DNA of 64,000 nucleotides from Pyrenopolyporus hunteri (GCA_902806595.1 CADCXC010000038.1:3038001-3102000); one strand, 5' to 3'; positions 12,206 through 23,516 are shown, counted from the first letter of the stretch. The notes: generated by a model from the letters alone, not told the origin. Program-made: numbers and translations.

Positions 12206-14530
12206 TCATGCTGTAACCTCGGTCTCTGCTGTTGCCGAGTCGGCGGAAGTATTCTCATTCTGTTAATAGTCAGTATTGCAAACAGGCCAAACCTGCGAGG
12301 AAAAGCAAGAAGCCAGCCGTGATCCGTGAGCGGCATCGGAATCATAGCGACTTGTGACGTACCTTTGTTGAATCCGCCTTCTCGTCGTCTGCTGAGCCGG
12401 CTTTAGTTTCGGCCTCTTCCTTCGCGTCTTTATCTGTGGTGTGGCTCTTGGCATCTCCCTTCTCGGATCCTGCTTTGTGATCGGAACCCTCCTTCACGCC
12501 ATTAGCGGTCCCCTTCCCACTCTTAGCAGCATCTGCAGAAGCACCGTTAACGCCGTTAGCAGTAGCCGGGGCTGCTTCATCGGTGGCCAGGAGCTTGTTC
12601 CACTTGTTTAGAAGTGTCTGCGATCGCGGCTTGAACTGAAATTCATCTTCCTTCGGAATCGTTTCTAGCTTCAGGATAGCCTTGAGGACCTTATTGATCT
12701 TGGTCGCCCGGATGATGCTGACCTCGAGATCGGGGAACGTTTCGAGTTTAGCAAGGAATTCGGACATCGACCTCATCTCCTCTTCCTTCGGCTCCTGGTC
12801 GCGGATGAGTAGGCCCTTCTGAAGTCGGTGGCGTAAGAATAGTATCTCTTTCTGCATATTGAATTAGCGCCGATCGAGGCGATATTAATCAATGGTTTGA
12901 AAGACCTTACCTCCTTACGTAGATGTCGCTCTTCGGGACTGAGTTCTGGCTCTTTAGGAGCAGAGGCCTCCTTCTCCTTCTTGCTGTCAGCCTTCTCTTT
13001 GCCGCCCTTGGCCGACTTCGCTTTGACCTTGACGGCCTTAGAAGACTCCTTTATAGATGGTGACTGGGCGCCGTTAGCTGCCTTAGGGGTCGACGAGTTC
13101 GTCAATTTGATCTTGGGCTTCTTAACGGATTCAGAGCGCTGGGGAGTCTGTATCATAATTAGTGTCGGGTTAGATAATCGGGAAAAAAACGCGTTCTTAC
13201 GCTGCTTTCATCCTCGGCTTTGCGCTTCTTGGACTTGGACTTCTTGGCGGGCTCGGCTTCGTCGACCTCCTCGGCATCAGCCATCTCGAGATCTCCGTCT
13301 TCGTCGACTTCGGCCGCCTTGGCAGACTTCTTGGGTGTCTTGGAGGATTTAGCCCTTTTAGCTTCAAGCTTCGCCAGTCGCTGCTCCTCGAATTCTCGAA
13401 GAACATTCTTGTAGTACTCCAGAGAGTTCTGCTCAGCTGCCAACAGATGGGCGTTCTGTAGATCCTTGCGCATCTTGGTTGTGATCATGCTTGCGACTGT
13501 GGTGGGATCGAGTTCGCTTAGGTCGGTATTGTTTGTCCAAGAACTAGTAGAAGGGTTAGCCTATCGTTACGGTACTATAAATCCAAGTGGGATAAACATA
13601 CAACTCATTGGTGTGAAGGTACATGACCGGGAATGTCCGGTCAGCGATCCTCTTACCACCATCAGCGAAGTCCTCGCGGTAAGTCCCATCAGGGCGAGCA
13701 GCTGTGACAGGTCTCGAGCTTAGCATGCTCTGCGGTAGCATGTCTTCCTCGGCTATGATAACGGGCCATGGGGGGAAGCCCTTCAGCTTGGCGAAGTAGT
13801 GCTCGCCCGGCTTCGCGTCAACGTGGAGGATCTTGGCCCTAGACGCCTTCTTGTTCAACTTCTTGCCCTTGGCATCGCCGGCAGATTTGCGACGCGCCTT
13901 AGATTTATCTCCGGAGGGTGTCGACTCTGTTTCAACCGCAGCACCTTCAGCGGCGCCCTCGGCCGCGGTTTCGGCTGCCTCCTGGTCCACGTTTGAGGTA
14001 TCGGTAGGCTTGTCCGACTCAACCCTCGCGTCGGTGGTGGATTGGTCGGTCTCCTCGGCTGGTTTATCAGTCATCTCGACTTCGGTCTCAGCGGGTTTCT
14101 CGTCGGCCGGTGCGGGAGCGGCCTCTGCATCTACAGAGTCTGATTCTAAGAAATAGTGTTAGGACGCATATCAAGACGAGGTGTGTGTAATGGACAAATC
14201 AATGGTGCAAGGTAAACAAGTGTGTGGTGACGGCGCGAGAAAAGTGGTTGGGCATGACGTGTTTACAGGGGTGACTTGGCGTTGCGGCGCTCGGGGAGTT
14301 TCGGTGGCAATGTTTGTCGGACGTGACTTACCCTTTGGTTCGGCAGCACTTCCAGCTGAGATGTCCTCCTTGGCCTGGGAGTCGTCGGCAGCAGGCGCGG
14401 CGTCTTTGTCAATTGGCTTCGCGTCGCTGACGGGCGCGACAGTCTCTGACGTCTTCTTCTCCGCTGCAGGAGCAGATGCGGCATCGGGGGCCTGCGCGGC
14501 GGCAGGTTGCGCGGGTGTCTCGTCCGACAT
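12206..14530 (-). CDS. PWWP-domain chromatin protein with a TFIIS N-terminal-like domain (LEDGF/HDGF-like layout)
   Basis: Six exons: 14530-14332, 14145-13602, 13543-13201, 13147-12911, 12851-12363, 12259-12206; 621 aa, all junctions in frame. After an Ala/Glu/Asp-rich N-terminus, a basic patch (about 150-175) leads into the PWWP domain at about 181-255, opening with GEHYFAKLKGFPPWPVIIAE; the core motif reads PPWP. PWWP domains bind methylated histone H3 (often H3K36me) together with DNA. A Lys/Glu-rich charged middle follows (KKSKSKKRKAEDES). Near 465-530 an all-helical segment, EFLAKLETFPDLEVSIIRAT and KINKVLKAILKLETIP, resembles the TFIIS N-terminal (LW) or integrase-binding domain fold. 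The C-terminus is low-complexity. Yeast Pdp3 (NuA3b complex) is a possible functional relative; orthology is not established from sequence alone. Confidence 0.85.
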
Positions 14531-15136
14531 ATTTGATAATCTCCACGCGGGATGGTATGATGAGGGGGGATATGATAGACGATGGACGCGATGCCGATAT
14601 GATGAAGGTGAGATAACTAGTCGCGGGTCAAAGATGAGAAAGAGAATAGGACTATGGTACTATGGAAGACTAAGAAAAAATGGTTTGGTTGGTTTTTTTT
14701 TTTTCTCTTGCGGCGAAAGTTGTTGGCCAACGGTTGGACGGCAGAAAAACGCGTCCAGTCAACTTCTTTAAATTGGAGAAGCTGACGGGGCTAACGACCT
14801 TAGCTACTGCTGTCGATGGTCCGCTGCAATTGAAAGGCGCGATCGGATGGGGGTTGGTGATGATGGGGGGAAATCTCGCGGAAGGGGAAAGGGAAAGAAG
14901 AAAAGGGAAAAAAATTGGATGGAGGCAGAAAGGTTGATGAATGAATGAGATGAGATAGTCGAGAAAATTCCCAGGATCGAGATGGGAAGCCTGTGCTCAT
15001 TCGAGGAGGATGTACATAGGTAGGTAGTACGTAGGCCGGTAGCTACAGTACCTACTTTAACAGCGCGCACGTGACTTGGGGATGAAGAACGCCGTCTCGT
15101 GTTGCGTATTGCGTAAAGGGCTCAGGTGGGCGCGCG

Positions 15137-15194
15137 GATGTGTGGAGGTGGATGTGGATGTATGTACGTAGATGTGGATGTGGATGTGGATGTG
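15137..15194. repeat. GGATGT-type degenerate hexamer repeat
   Basis: Copies of GTGGAT/GGATGT in imperfect tandem array on the plus strand, with a TATGTACGTA interruption. Confidence 0.85.
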
Positions 15195-15489
15195 GGCGAG
15201 GGCGCGCGGGCGTGGGCGAGGGAAGGCGAGGTAGACGGGACAAGGTAGGTTATTTCCTTTCCTAGGTAGGTGACCGTAAGTGGCCTTGGCCTGCTTGGTT
15301 CAGATTTACGCCAGGACGTGGGTCCTCCTTTTTTTCATGTATTTTTTTTTTCTTACCTACTGTTTACATGCCTGCCTACCGCCTGCCTGCCCCAGTGGTC
15401 TCTCTGTACGTGGTAGGTAGATAGGAAGATACGGGCAAGCAGGTACCTAGGCAGGTAAGGGGGCACACTGGTAACGCCAACCCACCCTG

Positions 15490-15530
15490 AGCAACAATCT
15501 TCCCATCTTCCCATCTTCCCATCCCCCATT
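15490..15530. repeat. CCCATCTT short tandem repeat
   Basis: Three to four near-perfect copies of TTCCCATC in a longer pyrimidine-rich tract. Confidence 0.75.
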
Positions 15531-16019
15531 CCCGTCGACATCACCATTCATTAACATCAACCTCCTACCCGACTTCGCCTTTCTCTCATCTACGACGCCC
15601 TCTTCCCCCCCTTTCTCTCTACCTACCTTCGCATCGACATCCAGATCCATCTCGCCGAGCGGCGACGACATCCTCCACGGCACCCACCCTCCCCAGATAG
15701 CCTGACAGCCTGACAGCCTGACAACGAGTCAACCAGTCAGCCTGCTTTGCGCCACACAGCGTCCACACAACGCACACGACGCACACATAACTCCAAGCGA
15801 GAAACTGAAAGAACCGTATTGCGACCGCCTGACAGCGTCTAGAACACACATGTTTGTAGTAAACCGTTTTGACCTATCCTTTTTGTTTCCTAGATAATTC
15901 GCTAGGCAGCCTCTAATCGCCTTTGAGTGATTTTCTATATGTACAGTAAGCTTTTCATACAGTAGATAGATGCGTTCTCACCCATAGAGAGAACCTTCGA
16001 TGAGGATACCCCGGCAGGT

Positions 16020-19000
16020 TCACTCGTCATCTTCCTCCTCATCCTCATCCGAGTCCACATCCATGCCCTCCGCGACCGTGACGGAAAAGGCCGGCTCCTG
16101 ATCCACACCGACGTAGCTGTCACTCATCAAGAACAGCTTCAGGTCGTGTTTGCCCGGTGTCGGGACCGTGTACTCCAACTTAACCTTGAGTTGCCGGCCA
16201 ATCGTGACTCGCTTGATTGCGAGCAGCGTCTTCGTGCTCTCCTCTCCAACGACCAGCCACCAGTTCTCCACCTTCTTGGCGGGGTAGAATGGAGCGTGGA
16301 CTGTCGTGTCAACTTCTCCGTCCTCCTCGTCTACCTCGCGCTCGATTTGGACGTTCAAGTACGCCGGCTCTCCAGCACGAATATTGTCCTCGTCTATGAG
16401 CTCGAATTCGAGAGAGATATCCGGGTATTTATTGTTAGTGAAAGCAGCCGCTTGGGCTAACTGGGCCTGCGACAAACCCAGGCGTTTGACTAGGTTCGCG
16501 TAGTTGGGATTTTCCTCGGGGTTCATGGCCTCCATAAAATCGAAAATGTCGTTGATTCTAGGGTAAAGCAAGTTAGTATCTTCGCTGCTGAATTTGTCAT
16601 CTAGTACATACCCGAACTCGTTCGCCACCTTCACCACCTCGGGCGTGAAATGAGGAATTTGTTTCAGAGGGCTGTCTCGGTCCCACATGGCCTGGACTAC
16701 CATCTGCGACATTTCCATGGCATTCATGGCGTTCAGATGCCCGTCCGAGGACAGAACGTCGACTGTCGCACTTAAGAGACTTAATATTTTCGATACGACT
16801 AACTCTTGGTCCTTGGCTAGATCGATGGGGAGTTGCATCCGAGAGAAGTGCGCCTGTAACAATACAAACGCCTTAAAATGTGGCGAGTCATATGCTGGCT
16901 CAGACATCTTGACTGGGACCCTATCGTAGATGCGTCGGAGCAAGTTGTCCTCGTGACGTCGAATCTGGATTGACTCAAACTCCGTAGCCGACGTTACGAT
17001 CTCTAGGATTCCCTTGAGCTTCGTTCTCGCACTCAACGACAGCAGGAACGTCTGCATTGTGATGTAAGAAATATTGTAGTACGCCGCAATCATAGCCGCA
17101 TTCTGGGGAGCAACAGAGCCGTCGTCTTCGTCGAAATCGATGATCTTGGACTCTGTAAGCTCCTTCAACGTAGTCTCAACCAAGTCGGAAAGGTAGCTGC
17201 TCAACCCGTCATGCGTCGGGTTTGTCAAGCTGTAATAGCTTGGGTTTGCCAGGAGTCGGCGGTAGAAATAGGTAAACGTTGTCCAGTTGATGGCATCATC
17301 CGCGGATTCGATCATCTTTGTGCTGACTTCGGTTACGAATGCATCATGCATATAATTGTGAAGATGCGACTCGACCGGAAGAGCCTCGTTCAAAAACTTT
17401 TTGAAGTACTCTCTCCTGACCACCGGCACCATTAGAACACCTCGGCTACGGCCGTCTCGGGATGACCGCAGCGCCTTCCCGAACATCTGTAGCACTTCAC
17501 TCAGCTGATAATCGACGTAACGATGCTCGCGACCCTCGAAATACTGGGTACCCATTACCACTACTAGATGTGCGGTACAATCTAGCTCCCAGCATACGTC
17601 CCGAGATGCAACCAAGACTTGGATTGCGCCTTGCTTGTACAGATGGAGCACAATACGCTTGTCGCTCTGGCTAAGAGCCTCATGGTAATATCCGACACCG
17701 TGAGAAAGCGCCTCGGCCAAAGCTTCTTCGTGAATACGTTCTAGAAGTGGGCGAAGCTGGTCAACGTCCACATGCAAGAACCTATCCTCGTCATCATCGG
17801 CTAGGCAAGCTGCAAGAATATCACGAGCGCTTGATCTCGTTTGTTTTCTGCTCGGAACAAAAATTAGAGCCGGTTGATCCGATGACAATTCATTAATCGC
17901 GAGATATGCTGGTTTAGCCATAGCGAGCATGAGCGAGGGGAAGTGAGGGATAGAGAAAGATTGGATGCGGAGTTCCAGGGGCACGGGGCGGACATGAGGA
18001 CTGAAGTTGTATATGTCCTTCTTCTTAGCATCGATCCATTCACCGATATCCCGAGCATTCGCAAGCGAAACGCTTAACCCGATGATCCTCATGTTCAGCT
18101 CGGCCGTAGTGCGAATATAATGCATCCGGGATACTATGATCTCATAAATGTACCCCAGGGGGCCACCAAGGAGGTGAAGCTCATCGGCAATGAATAACTC
18201 AACCGTGAGAATATTCTTACGTCTCTGCCATTGCCGAGAGAGGACGTCCCATTGAGTTGGTGTGGCCAGGATAAGGTCTCCCTTCTCAAGTAATTTGAGA
18301 TCTGTCGCCCTTTCTCCAGTAAGCTTAACTACCTCTTTGCCGCCACGTAGGTGGCTGAGCCGCTTTTTCCAATCTTGGTATCTAATGTCAACAAGTTCCT
18401 GGTACGGCGCGATGTAGACGGCGCGACCAATTTCGGGCTTCGACCAAAGGCGCAAGAGGGCAAACTCGGCGCAGACGGTCTTCCCACTGCCAGTCGGAGC
18501 CCCGATCAGGACGTTATCATCCGTTGTGTAGAGTGAATTAAACGTCTGCGTCTGAATTTTATTGAAATAGTTCCAAGACTCGTATAAGTTAGAGTAATCC
18601 TTCGCTTTCAATGCGGCGACGGGGAGAGGTTGCAAATCTAAGAGCTGGGTATGAGGTGGGAATTTCTCAGGAAGTATCAGTTTCTGAAACGATACAGCTA
18701 ACTTCGTCTCGGAATGCAACCATCTGTCCGAGATGACGGAAATGAAGTAGTTAGGGGGCATGGGATCGGTGATGGGGACGGTGAAGTCAACCAGATGCTC
18801 ATTGGACTCCGAGATGGCGTATTCCTTGCGCAGGAGGAATTGGTCGTAGAATAGAATATCTTCTCCATCACAGTCTTCTACAATAATCCAGAAGCTTTCG
18901 GCCGATCCATGTAGCTCGTCATCCCATTGGAAATTGGGCGTAATCGACAGCTCAACTCGAAGCATGGAGCGAGTCATTGGCTGAGCCTGAGCCTGGAGCT

Positions 19001-22000
19001 CAACCCTTGGGAACTTAGATACCAGGTCACAGACAATGCGACCAGCTTTTGGCATCCCGAGTAACTCTCCCATCCGAGGAGGGTCAAGATCGAAATAGCT
19101 ACTCCAAGGGACGTCAAGCCTGTCTGCTTTAGCAATAATCTCCCGGGAACACCGAGGAAATTGTCGCAGCGGCGTCATTGTTAGCCACATTCTCTTCTCT
19201 GCCATTTTACATAGATTCAAAGCCGTCTTAGCGACACTAGACCACCCTTTTTGAAGTGTGATTTCAAAGATAGCGCGAAGAATACGGCCGGCGGATTGCG
19301 TAACGTAGACCATGTCGGCCACGAGAGCTAGACCTTCAAGTTTGAGGCGGCTGATGTACGCCTGCAATAGGACATTGATTTTGCAGTGCGGCTCCTCAAT
19401 GCTCTCCTTTACAGGAATTGGTATCCGAGCTAGAATTTTGGCCAACTCTAGCTTCTCATCCTGACGAACTGGTATGTATTTAAACTCGGCGCTGAGGGCA
19501 AACACTCGGAAGAGCTCAATCGTTGTGATAGAGGGCTGAATGAGCTTATTATAGGTATCCATCGATCCATGGGTAATGTAATAGTGGGACGCTATTCTTC
19601 CGAGCTCGGTTCCCTTAAGTTTGCCGGTCTTTTCATCGTAAGTGATCAGATTAGACTTTTTCAGTACAGTGGCTGCCGAGTGTATGAGGTCGACTCTCTT
19701 CTGTTCCAAGGCTTCGTCATCCTCGTAGTCAGCACCAACGCTGTAAAGACCAGGAGATCTCAACATCCGAACGAAGAGGTAAGTGTATCCTAGCCACTCT
19801 ACCCCTTCATCTCGACTCCGAACATTGCCCAGAACAATCTCCGCGTTGAGGTTATCCACGAGCTTACTGGCGAACTGACTCTCGATTGGCAACTGTTGGT
19901 TGAGGAGCGAGAGATAGTACTGCATCTCACTCTGTGAGGTGATGATGATGCCTTCACCATACGTGTCGTACTGGGGCCGCCCGGCACGACCCAGCATCTG
20001 GAGGACGTCTTGTGGGCTCAACTCCACCCAGCTACCTTTCTCCGGCGAGTATACCTGAGTCCCTTTGATAATAACGGTATGCGCCGGTAGATTGACACCC
20101 CAGGCAAGAGTAGCCGTGCAGACGAGGACCTGGATTAAACCAGCGGAAAAGAGGCCCTCAACTTCAGATCGGTCGAGACGACTCATACCAGCATGGTGGA
20201 TTCCGAATCCATAAGGGATAAGATCCTTCAAGTCGGCGTCCGCGATGTCGTTGACAATCTCATTTAGAGCTTCCCTGGATCCAGAGTCATGTTTTAAGAT
20301 TTGATTAATCGTCTCCATCTCGAGAGCTTTGTCTCGGACATATCGGGCAGTCTTCGCGGTCTCCTTTCGAGAGTGGACAAAAATGAGCATCTGATTTCGG
20401 TGGGCACCCACATGTTCGATGACCTTGTTATATGTGATGTCGTTCATCGTCTTAAGTTGCTTGATAGCTTTCTTATCGGTGACTCCGATGAACTCTTGTC
20501 GCAAAGGACAGGGTCGGTAGGAGCCATCGAAATGGAAAAGCCCCTTAATAGGATCGACGCGAAGGAAGCTGGCCACGTCTCTATAGTTGGGTAGGGTGGC
20601 AGATAATCCGATCAACCTGACTGGATCCCCGGTTTGCTCCGTCTTCCTGAGCGTCCTGCTAACGATGCTCTCGATAACAGGTCCTCGCTCATCATGCAGA
20701 AGGTGAATCTCATCGATGATAATTAGCCGCACAAGATTCGTGTACGTTAAATCGGTGGCTTTTCGTGTGATGACGTCCCACTTCTCGGGCGTTGTAACGA
20801 TTATTTGCGTCTCAGCAATTTGCTGCTTCGTAAGCTGGCGATCACCAGTCAATTCGGACACCGTTACACCATATGGCTTCAGGCGTGCGCCAAAATTTCC
20901 AACCTGCTCCTGGACCAAGGCCTTCAAAGGCGCAATATATACGATTTTGAAGGCATCCAAGTCGATATCCCCCGTTCGCGGATCTCTGTGCTTCCCAAGC
21001 TCTCTTAGAATGGTCAGCATGGCTACATTTGTCTTACCACTACCGGTCGGAGCACAGACGAGCATATTTCCATCGTCTTCGAACGCAGACGGGTAGCACT
21101 TCGACTGGATCTTGTTGAGAGACTTGGCTGAACTGAAAGGCACTCGAGCCCACTCGGGCATGTCGGTAATGGGGATATTGGTGTCATCCGCTTGGCTGCG
21201 TTTCTTAGGTGGCGGGACATGAATTTCCTCATAACCCTTGAAAGTCCGCTTCGTCGAGCCCTCCGGAAGCCTGACTTTCGGGTTCGTCATGAGATGGTTG
21301 CCTTGGTCAAATATGAGATTCTCAAGGTTGATGAACTTCCGTGGTTGGAGGCCACCGACCAATTGACCTTCCGCTCGCTCGGGCTTTGGCGCTTCGCCGA
21401 ACGAGGCCGGAACATCTATATCCATCTTTATCTCCATCTTCTTCACGCCATCACCGGGCTTTTTACCCCGAAGCTCGTCTAGAATCCATTTGACGCCCTC
21501 GGATGCCATCTCCCGTTCAATTACCCCCCTCTCCTCGTCACCCTCTGCTCTAGCAAGTCGTGTGAGCCATACAATCTTCTCGCGGTTCTCGATGAGCTTT
21601 TGGACAACCTCGTGATGTTCGTAATCGAGAAGCTCCATCAACTCGTTCTCGATCTCTCGTAGCGGCTTTTCATCCCCGCCAGGCTCGTCGGGTTCTCCGG
21701 AAAGGATATGCAGAGCCTGTGAGGTCTTCTCATGCCTGATATGGTCATCAGTATAGATGTTGCCGATCTCTCTTTGCAACCAGTAGGCGTCGATCTGGCG
21801 TGCGGGTATGTAATTCGTCTCCTTGGAACCCCCCCCACGCTTATTATCTGGCAATCCGGCATCGATCACCATCGCCTCTCCGTCAGCCAAGTCGGCCTCC
21901 TCGTGGTCTCGATCTTCGGCAGCTCCTCCAGCCGTCGCATGCTCCTCCAGGCCGACTAGATCCTGCTCGTCTTTATCAAAGACTGCTTCGTCATCCGACG

Positions 22001-22742
22001 ATTCGTCCCTGACTTCGTTGACCAAGGCTGCTTCTTCATCTTCTTCCTCGTCGTCGAAGACAACAGCAACACCCTGGCGCTCGTCGAGTTCTTGGTCGCC
22101 CTCAGCCGCACCAGCACCAGTATCCATCTCTTCGTCGTCATTTTGGGTATCATAATCTGTAATTTTCTTTCCGAGATTGACCAACTCGTTAAACTGCTTA
22201 GGGTTGAGGGTTACACCTAGAAGGTCGTCGATTTCCTTCTTCTTATCGAAGTCCTTCATATCCTCGTCTTTAAGATATTCCAAGACAGCATCAGCCGCAC
22301 TTAGAACAATCTCGTGAGACACATCGCCTAGGTTGCTCCTCACGACATTTAATATTAGATCGTAAGTGGCACGGGTAGCGGGTATGCGCGGTCGGTATCT
22401 GAGGCCCTCGACTAATAGATCGGTCTGTCCCAGGATTCCTGTTGCTCTCATCTGCGATGGGTCGCCTTTCCCCTTCCGCTGCTCGCGAGCTAGAATATCC
22501 TTGCCTTCTTGCACATCTCCCCTCTCGACATTTGGTAGACCCGTTGGCTTCTTCTGTTTAGGTGCCGTATCACGCGCAACCCTGGATCCCATGTCAGTGA
22601 TCCTTAGACGGCCGGCGAGGGATTCGGGGTCTCCGGTGGCCTCGTCGGTTCGCCGCGTGACAAAACGTCTATCCGCCTGGAGAACCAGGTTGGACATTGC
22701 CGAGTACTTGTACTGCGACACATCTCGATGGTGGTCCGCCAT
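16020..22742 (-). CDS. BRR2: BRR2, U5 snRNP 200-kDa Ski2-like RNA helicase
   Basis: A single uninterrupted exon encoding 2,240 aa, the usual size for Brr2 (human SNRNP200 is about 2,136). Brr2 unwinds U4/U6 during spliceosome activation. Tandem helicase cassettes are visible. Cassette 1: APTGSGKT (about 560), DEIH (about 674), LSATLPN, and motif VI QMLGRAGR (about 914), followed by a Sec63 unit. Cassette 2: GAPTGSGKT (about 1413), DELH (about 1517), then LSVSLAN in place of SAT and QMFGKALR in place of QMxGRAGR (about 1751), followed by the second Sec63 unit. The N-terminus MADHHRDVSQYKYSAMSNLVLQ (first 20 residues shown here are family-typical) is a classical Brr2 start. Degenerate motifs in cassette 2 fit its known role as an inactive regulatory cassette. 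The extreme C-terminus is an acidic tail. Confidence 0.97.
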   Translation of the reverse strand: MADHHRDVSQYKYSAMSNLVLQADRRFVTRRTDEATGDPESLAGRLRITDMGSRVARDTAPKQKKPTGLPNVERGDVQEGKDILAREQRKGKGDPSQMRATGILGQTDLLVEGLRYRPRIPATRATYDLILNVVRSNLGDVSHEIVLSAADAVLEYLKDEDMKDFDKKKEIDDLLGVTLNPKQFNELVNLGKKITDYDTQNDDEEMDTGAGAAEGDQELDERQGVAVVFDDEEEDEEAALVNEVRDESSDDEAVFDKDEQDLVGLEEHATAGGAAEDRDHEEADLADGEAMVIDAGLPDNKRGGGSKETNYIPARQIDAYWLQREIGNIYTDDHIRHEKTSQALHILSGEPDEPGGDEKPLREIENELMELLDYEHHEVVQKLIENREKIVWLTRLARAEGDEERGVIEREMASEGVKWILDELRGKKPGDGVKKMEIKMDIDVPASFGEAPKPERAEGQLVGGLQPRKFINLENLIFDQGNHLMTNPKVRLPEGSTKRTFKGYEEIHVPPPKKRSQADDTNIPITDMPEWARVPFSSAKSLNKIQSKCYPSAFEDDGNMLVCAPTGSGKTNVAMLTILRELGKHRDPRTGDIDLDAFKIVYIAPLKALVQEQVGNFGARLKPYGVTVSELTGDRQLTKQQIAETQIIVTTPEKWDVITRKATDLTYTNLVRLIIIDEIHLLHDERGPVIESIVSRTLRKTEQTGDPVRLIGLSATLPNYRDVASFLRVDPIKGLFHFDGSYRPCPLRQEFIGVTDKKAIKQLKTMNDITYNKVIEHVGAHRNQMLIFVHSRKETAKTARYVRDKALEMETINQILKHDSGSREALNEIVNDIADADLKDLIPYGFGIHHAGMSRLDRSEVEGLFSAGLIQVLVCTATLAWGVNLPAHTVIIKGTQVYSPEKGSWVELSPQDVLQMLGRAGRPQYDTYGEGIIITSQSEMQYYLSLLNQQLPIESQFASKLVDNLNAEIVLGNVRSRDEGVEWLGYTYLFVRMLRSPGLYSVGADYEDDEALEQKRVDLIHSAATVLKKSNLITYDEKTGKLKGTELGRIASHYYITHGSMDTYNKLIQPSITTIELFRVFALSAEFKYIPVRQDEKLELAKILARIPIPVKESIEEPHCKINVLLQAYISRLKLEGLALVADMVYVTQSAGRILRAIFEITLQKGWSSVAKTALNLCKMAEKRMWLTMTPLRQFPRCSREIIAKADRLDVPWSSYFDLDPPRMGELLGMPKAGRIVCDLVSKFPRVELQAQAQPMTRSMLRVELSITPNFQWDDELHGSAESFWIIVEDCDGEDILFYDQFLLRKEYAISESNEHLVDFTVPITDPMPPNYFISVISDRWLHSETKLAVSFQKLILPEKFPPHTQLLDLQPLPVAALKAKDYSNLYESWNYFNKIQTQTFNSLYTTDDNVLIGAPTGSGKTVCAEFALLRLWSKPEIGRAVYIAPYQELVDIRYQDWKKRLSHLRGGKEVVKLTGERATDLKLLEKGDLILATPTQWDVLSRQWQRRKNILTVELFIADELHLLGGPLGYIYEIIVSRMHYIRTTAELNMRIIGLSVSLANARDIGEWIDAKKKDIYNFSPHVRPVPLELRIQSFSIPHFPSLMLAMAKPAYLAINELSSDQPALIFVPSRKQTRSSARDILAACLADDDEDRFLHVDVDQLRPLLERIHEEALAEALSHGVGYYHEALSQSDKRIVLHLYKQGAIQVLVASRDVCWELDCTAHLVVVMGTQYFEGREHRYVDYQLSEVLQMFGKALRSSRDGRSRGVLMVPVVRREYFKKFLNEALPVESHLHNYMHDAFVTEVSTKMIESADDAINWTTFTYFYRRLLANPSYYSLTNPTHDGLSSYLSDLVETTLKELTESKIIDFDEDDGSVAPQNAAMIAAYYNISYITMQTFLLSLSARTKLKGILEIVTSATEFESIQIRRHEDNLLRRIYDRVPVKMSEPAYDSPHFKAFVLLQAHFSRMQLPIDLAKDQELVVSKILSLLSATVDVLSSDGHLNAMNAMEMSQMVVQAMWDRDSPLKQIPHFTPEVVKVANEFGYVLDDKFSSEDTNLLYPRINDIFDFMEAMNPEENPNYANLVKRLGLSQAQLAQAAAFTNNKYPDISLEFELIDEDNIRAGEPAYLNVQIEREVDEEDGEVDTTVHAPFYPAKKVENWWLVVGEESTKTLLAIKRVTIGRQLKVKLEYTVPTPGKHDLKLFLMSDSYVGVDQEPAFSVTVAEGMDVDSDEDEEEDDE

Positions 22743-23516
22743 CTTGGCAGCGGTTCGCGCAGGATGCGGTTCTTGTTGACGACGATGCTATAAGGTGGCG
22801 GGAAAGCGAGCGTCGGCACGTCCAAGTTGATTTAAATAGACAAGGGCGCCGCGCGTGTCTATAGGTGTATCATTTAGGAAACGACGCGCCGTATGATTAA
22901 ATGGTGAATATTTTTCCTATTATTGCTCTACGTTCGAGCGCGACACTCCTTCAACGGTTGGAGTGAAAAGCGCAGCTGATTCGCCTTCAATAGGAAAATT
23001 ATGAAGCTGGAATCTTTTCACGGTCCGCGATTACTCTTAGCTTAAAGGTACTTGGAGGAGGCTGCCTAGGTAGGTACTGCCTACCTACGTTAGTGTTACC
23101 GTTTTCGTAGTGAAAGTGGGGGCATTTAGTGAGTATCGAGCCAATCAAAGCGCCCACCGGCTGACGGTTTACGGCAGAGAGCTACCCAGGTAATAGGTGG
23201 TAAGGCAGGTACAGGTACCTACCTACCTAGCTTAGACACCTCAGCCAGCATACGACTTCCTAGGTACCTAACTTACCACCTCTAATACCTACAAAGTTGC
23301 GTTTTATGTATGGAGGAAATTCGTAAACATAATAGTCCCTATGCAAATCTGTATAACAGCCTACACATCTACATCCACCCGACATTATTCGTATTTGCAC
23401 TTGGTAAATGCTTAGGTTCCGCTTAGAGGTCGCTTGACCTAGTTGTGCAAAACGCCCCCTTACATCTTTCTTGCGGACGCGGACAAATTTGTGGTGGAGG
23501 CCATTCCAAGAGCTTC
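22743..23516. other. Divergent promoter region between BRR2 and the coiled-coil gene
   Basis: Transcription leaves this region both ways. It holds two clusters of AGGTACCT/CCTAGGTAGG motifs (about 23040-23095 and 23185-23280), several of them inverted relative to each other. No gene seen. Confidence 0.6.
23040..23280. repeat. Cluster of AGGTACCT-type palindromic motifs
   Basis: Contains CCTAGGTAGGTACTGCCTACCTACG, split here as CCTAGGTAGG and GCCTACCTAC, and further on CAGGTACCTACCTACC plus CCTAGGTACC. Both orientations occur within 240 bp, giving hairpin potential. Confidence 0.75.

Larger units (their letters stand above)
14531..16019. other. Intergenic region, repeat- and pyrimidine-rich
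   Basis: Lies upstream of the PWWP gene and downstream of BRR2 (both minus strand). It contains AGGTAGGT blocks (about 15013-15033, 15243-15271, 15411-15457), a GGATGT-type hexamer repeat (15137-15194), T-runs (15330-15353), CCCATCTT repeats and a CT-rich tract (about 15490-15640), and a CAGCCTGA repeat (about 15698-15725). Open frames here are products of the repeats. No RNA gene recognised. Confidence 0.5.

Noticed and set aside
14181..14771. 196-codon plus-strand open frame across PWWP exon 1
   Set aside because: It is the complement of an Ala-rich coding exon and an intron, giving an Ala/Gly/Ser-rich artefact.
15013..15457. Spacer repeats considered as a CRISPR-like array or origin iterons
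   Set aside because: Units are short, irregular and without unique spacers; this is eukaryotic simple-sequence DNA.
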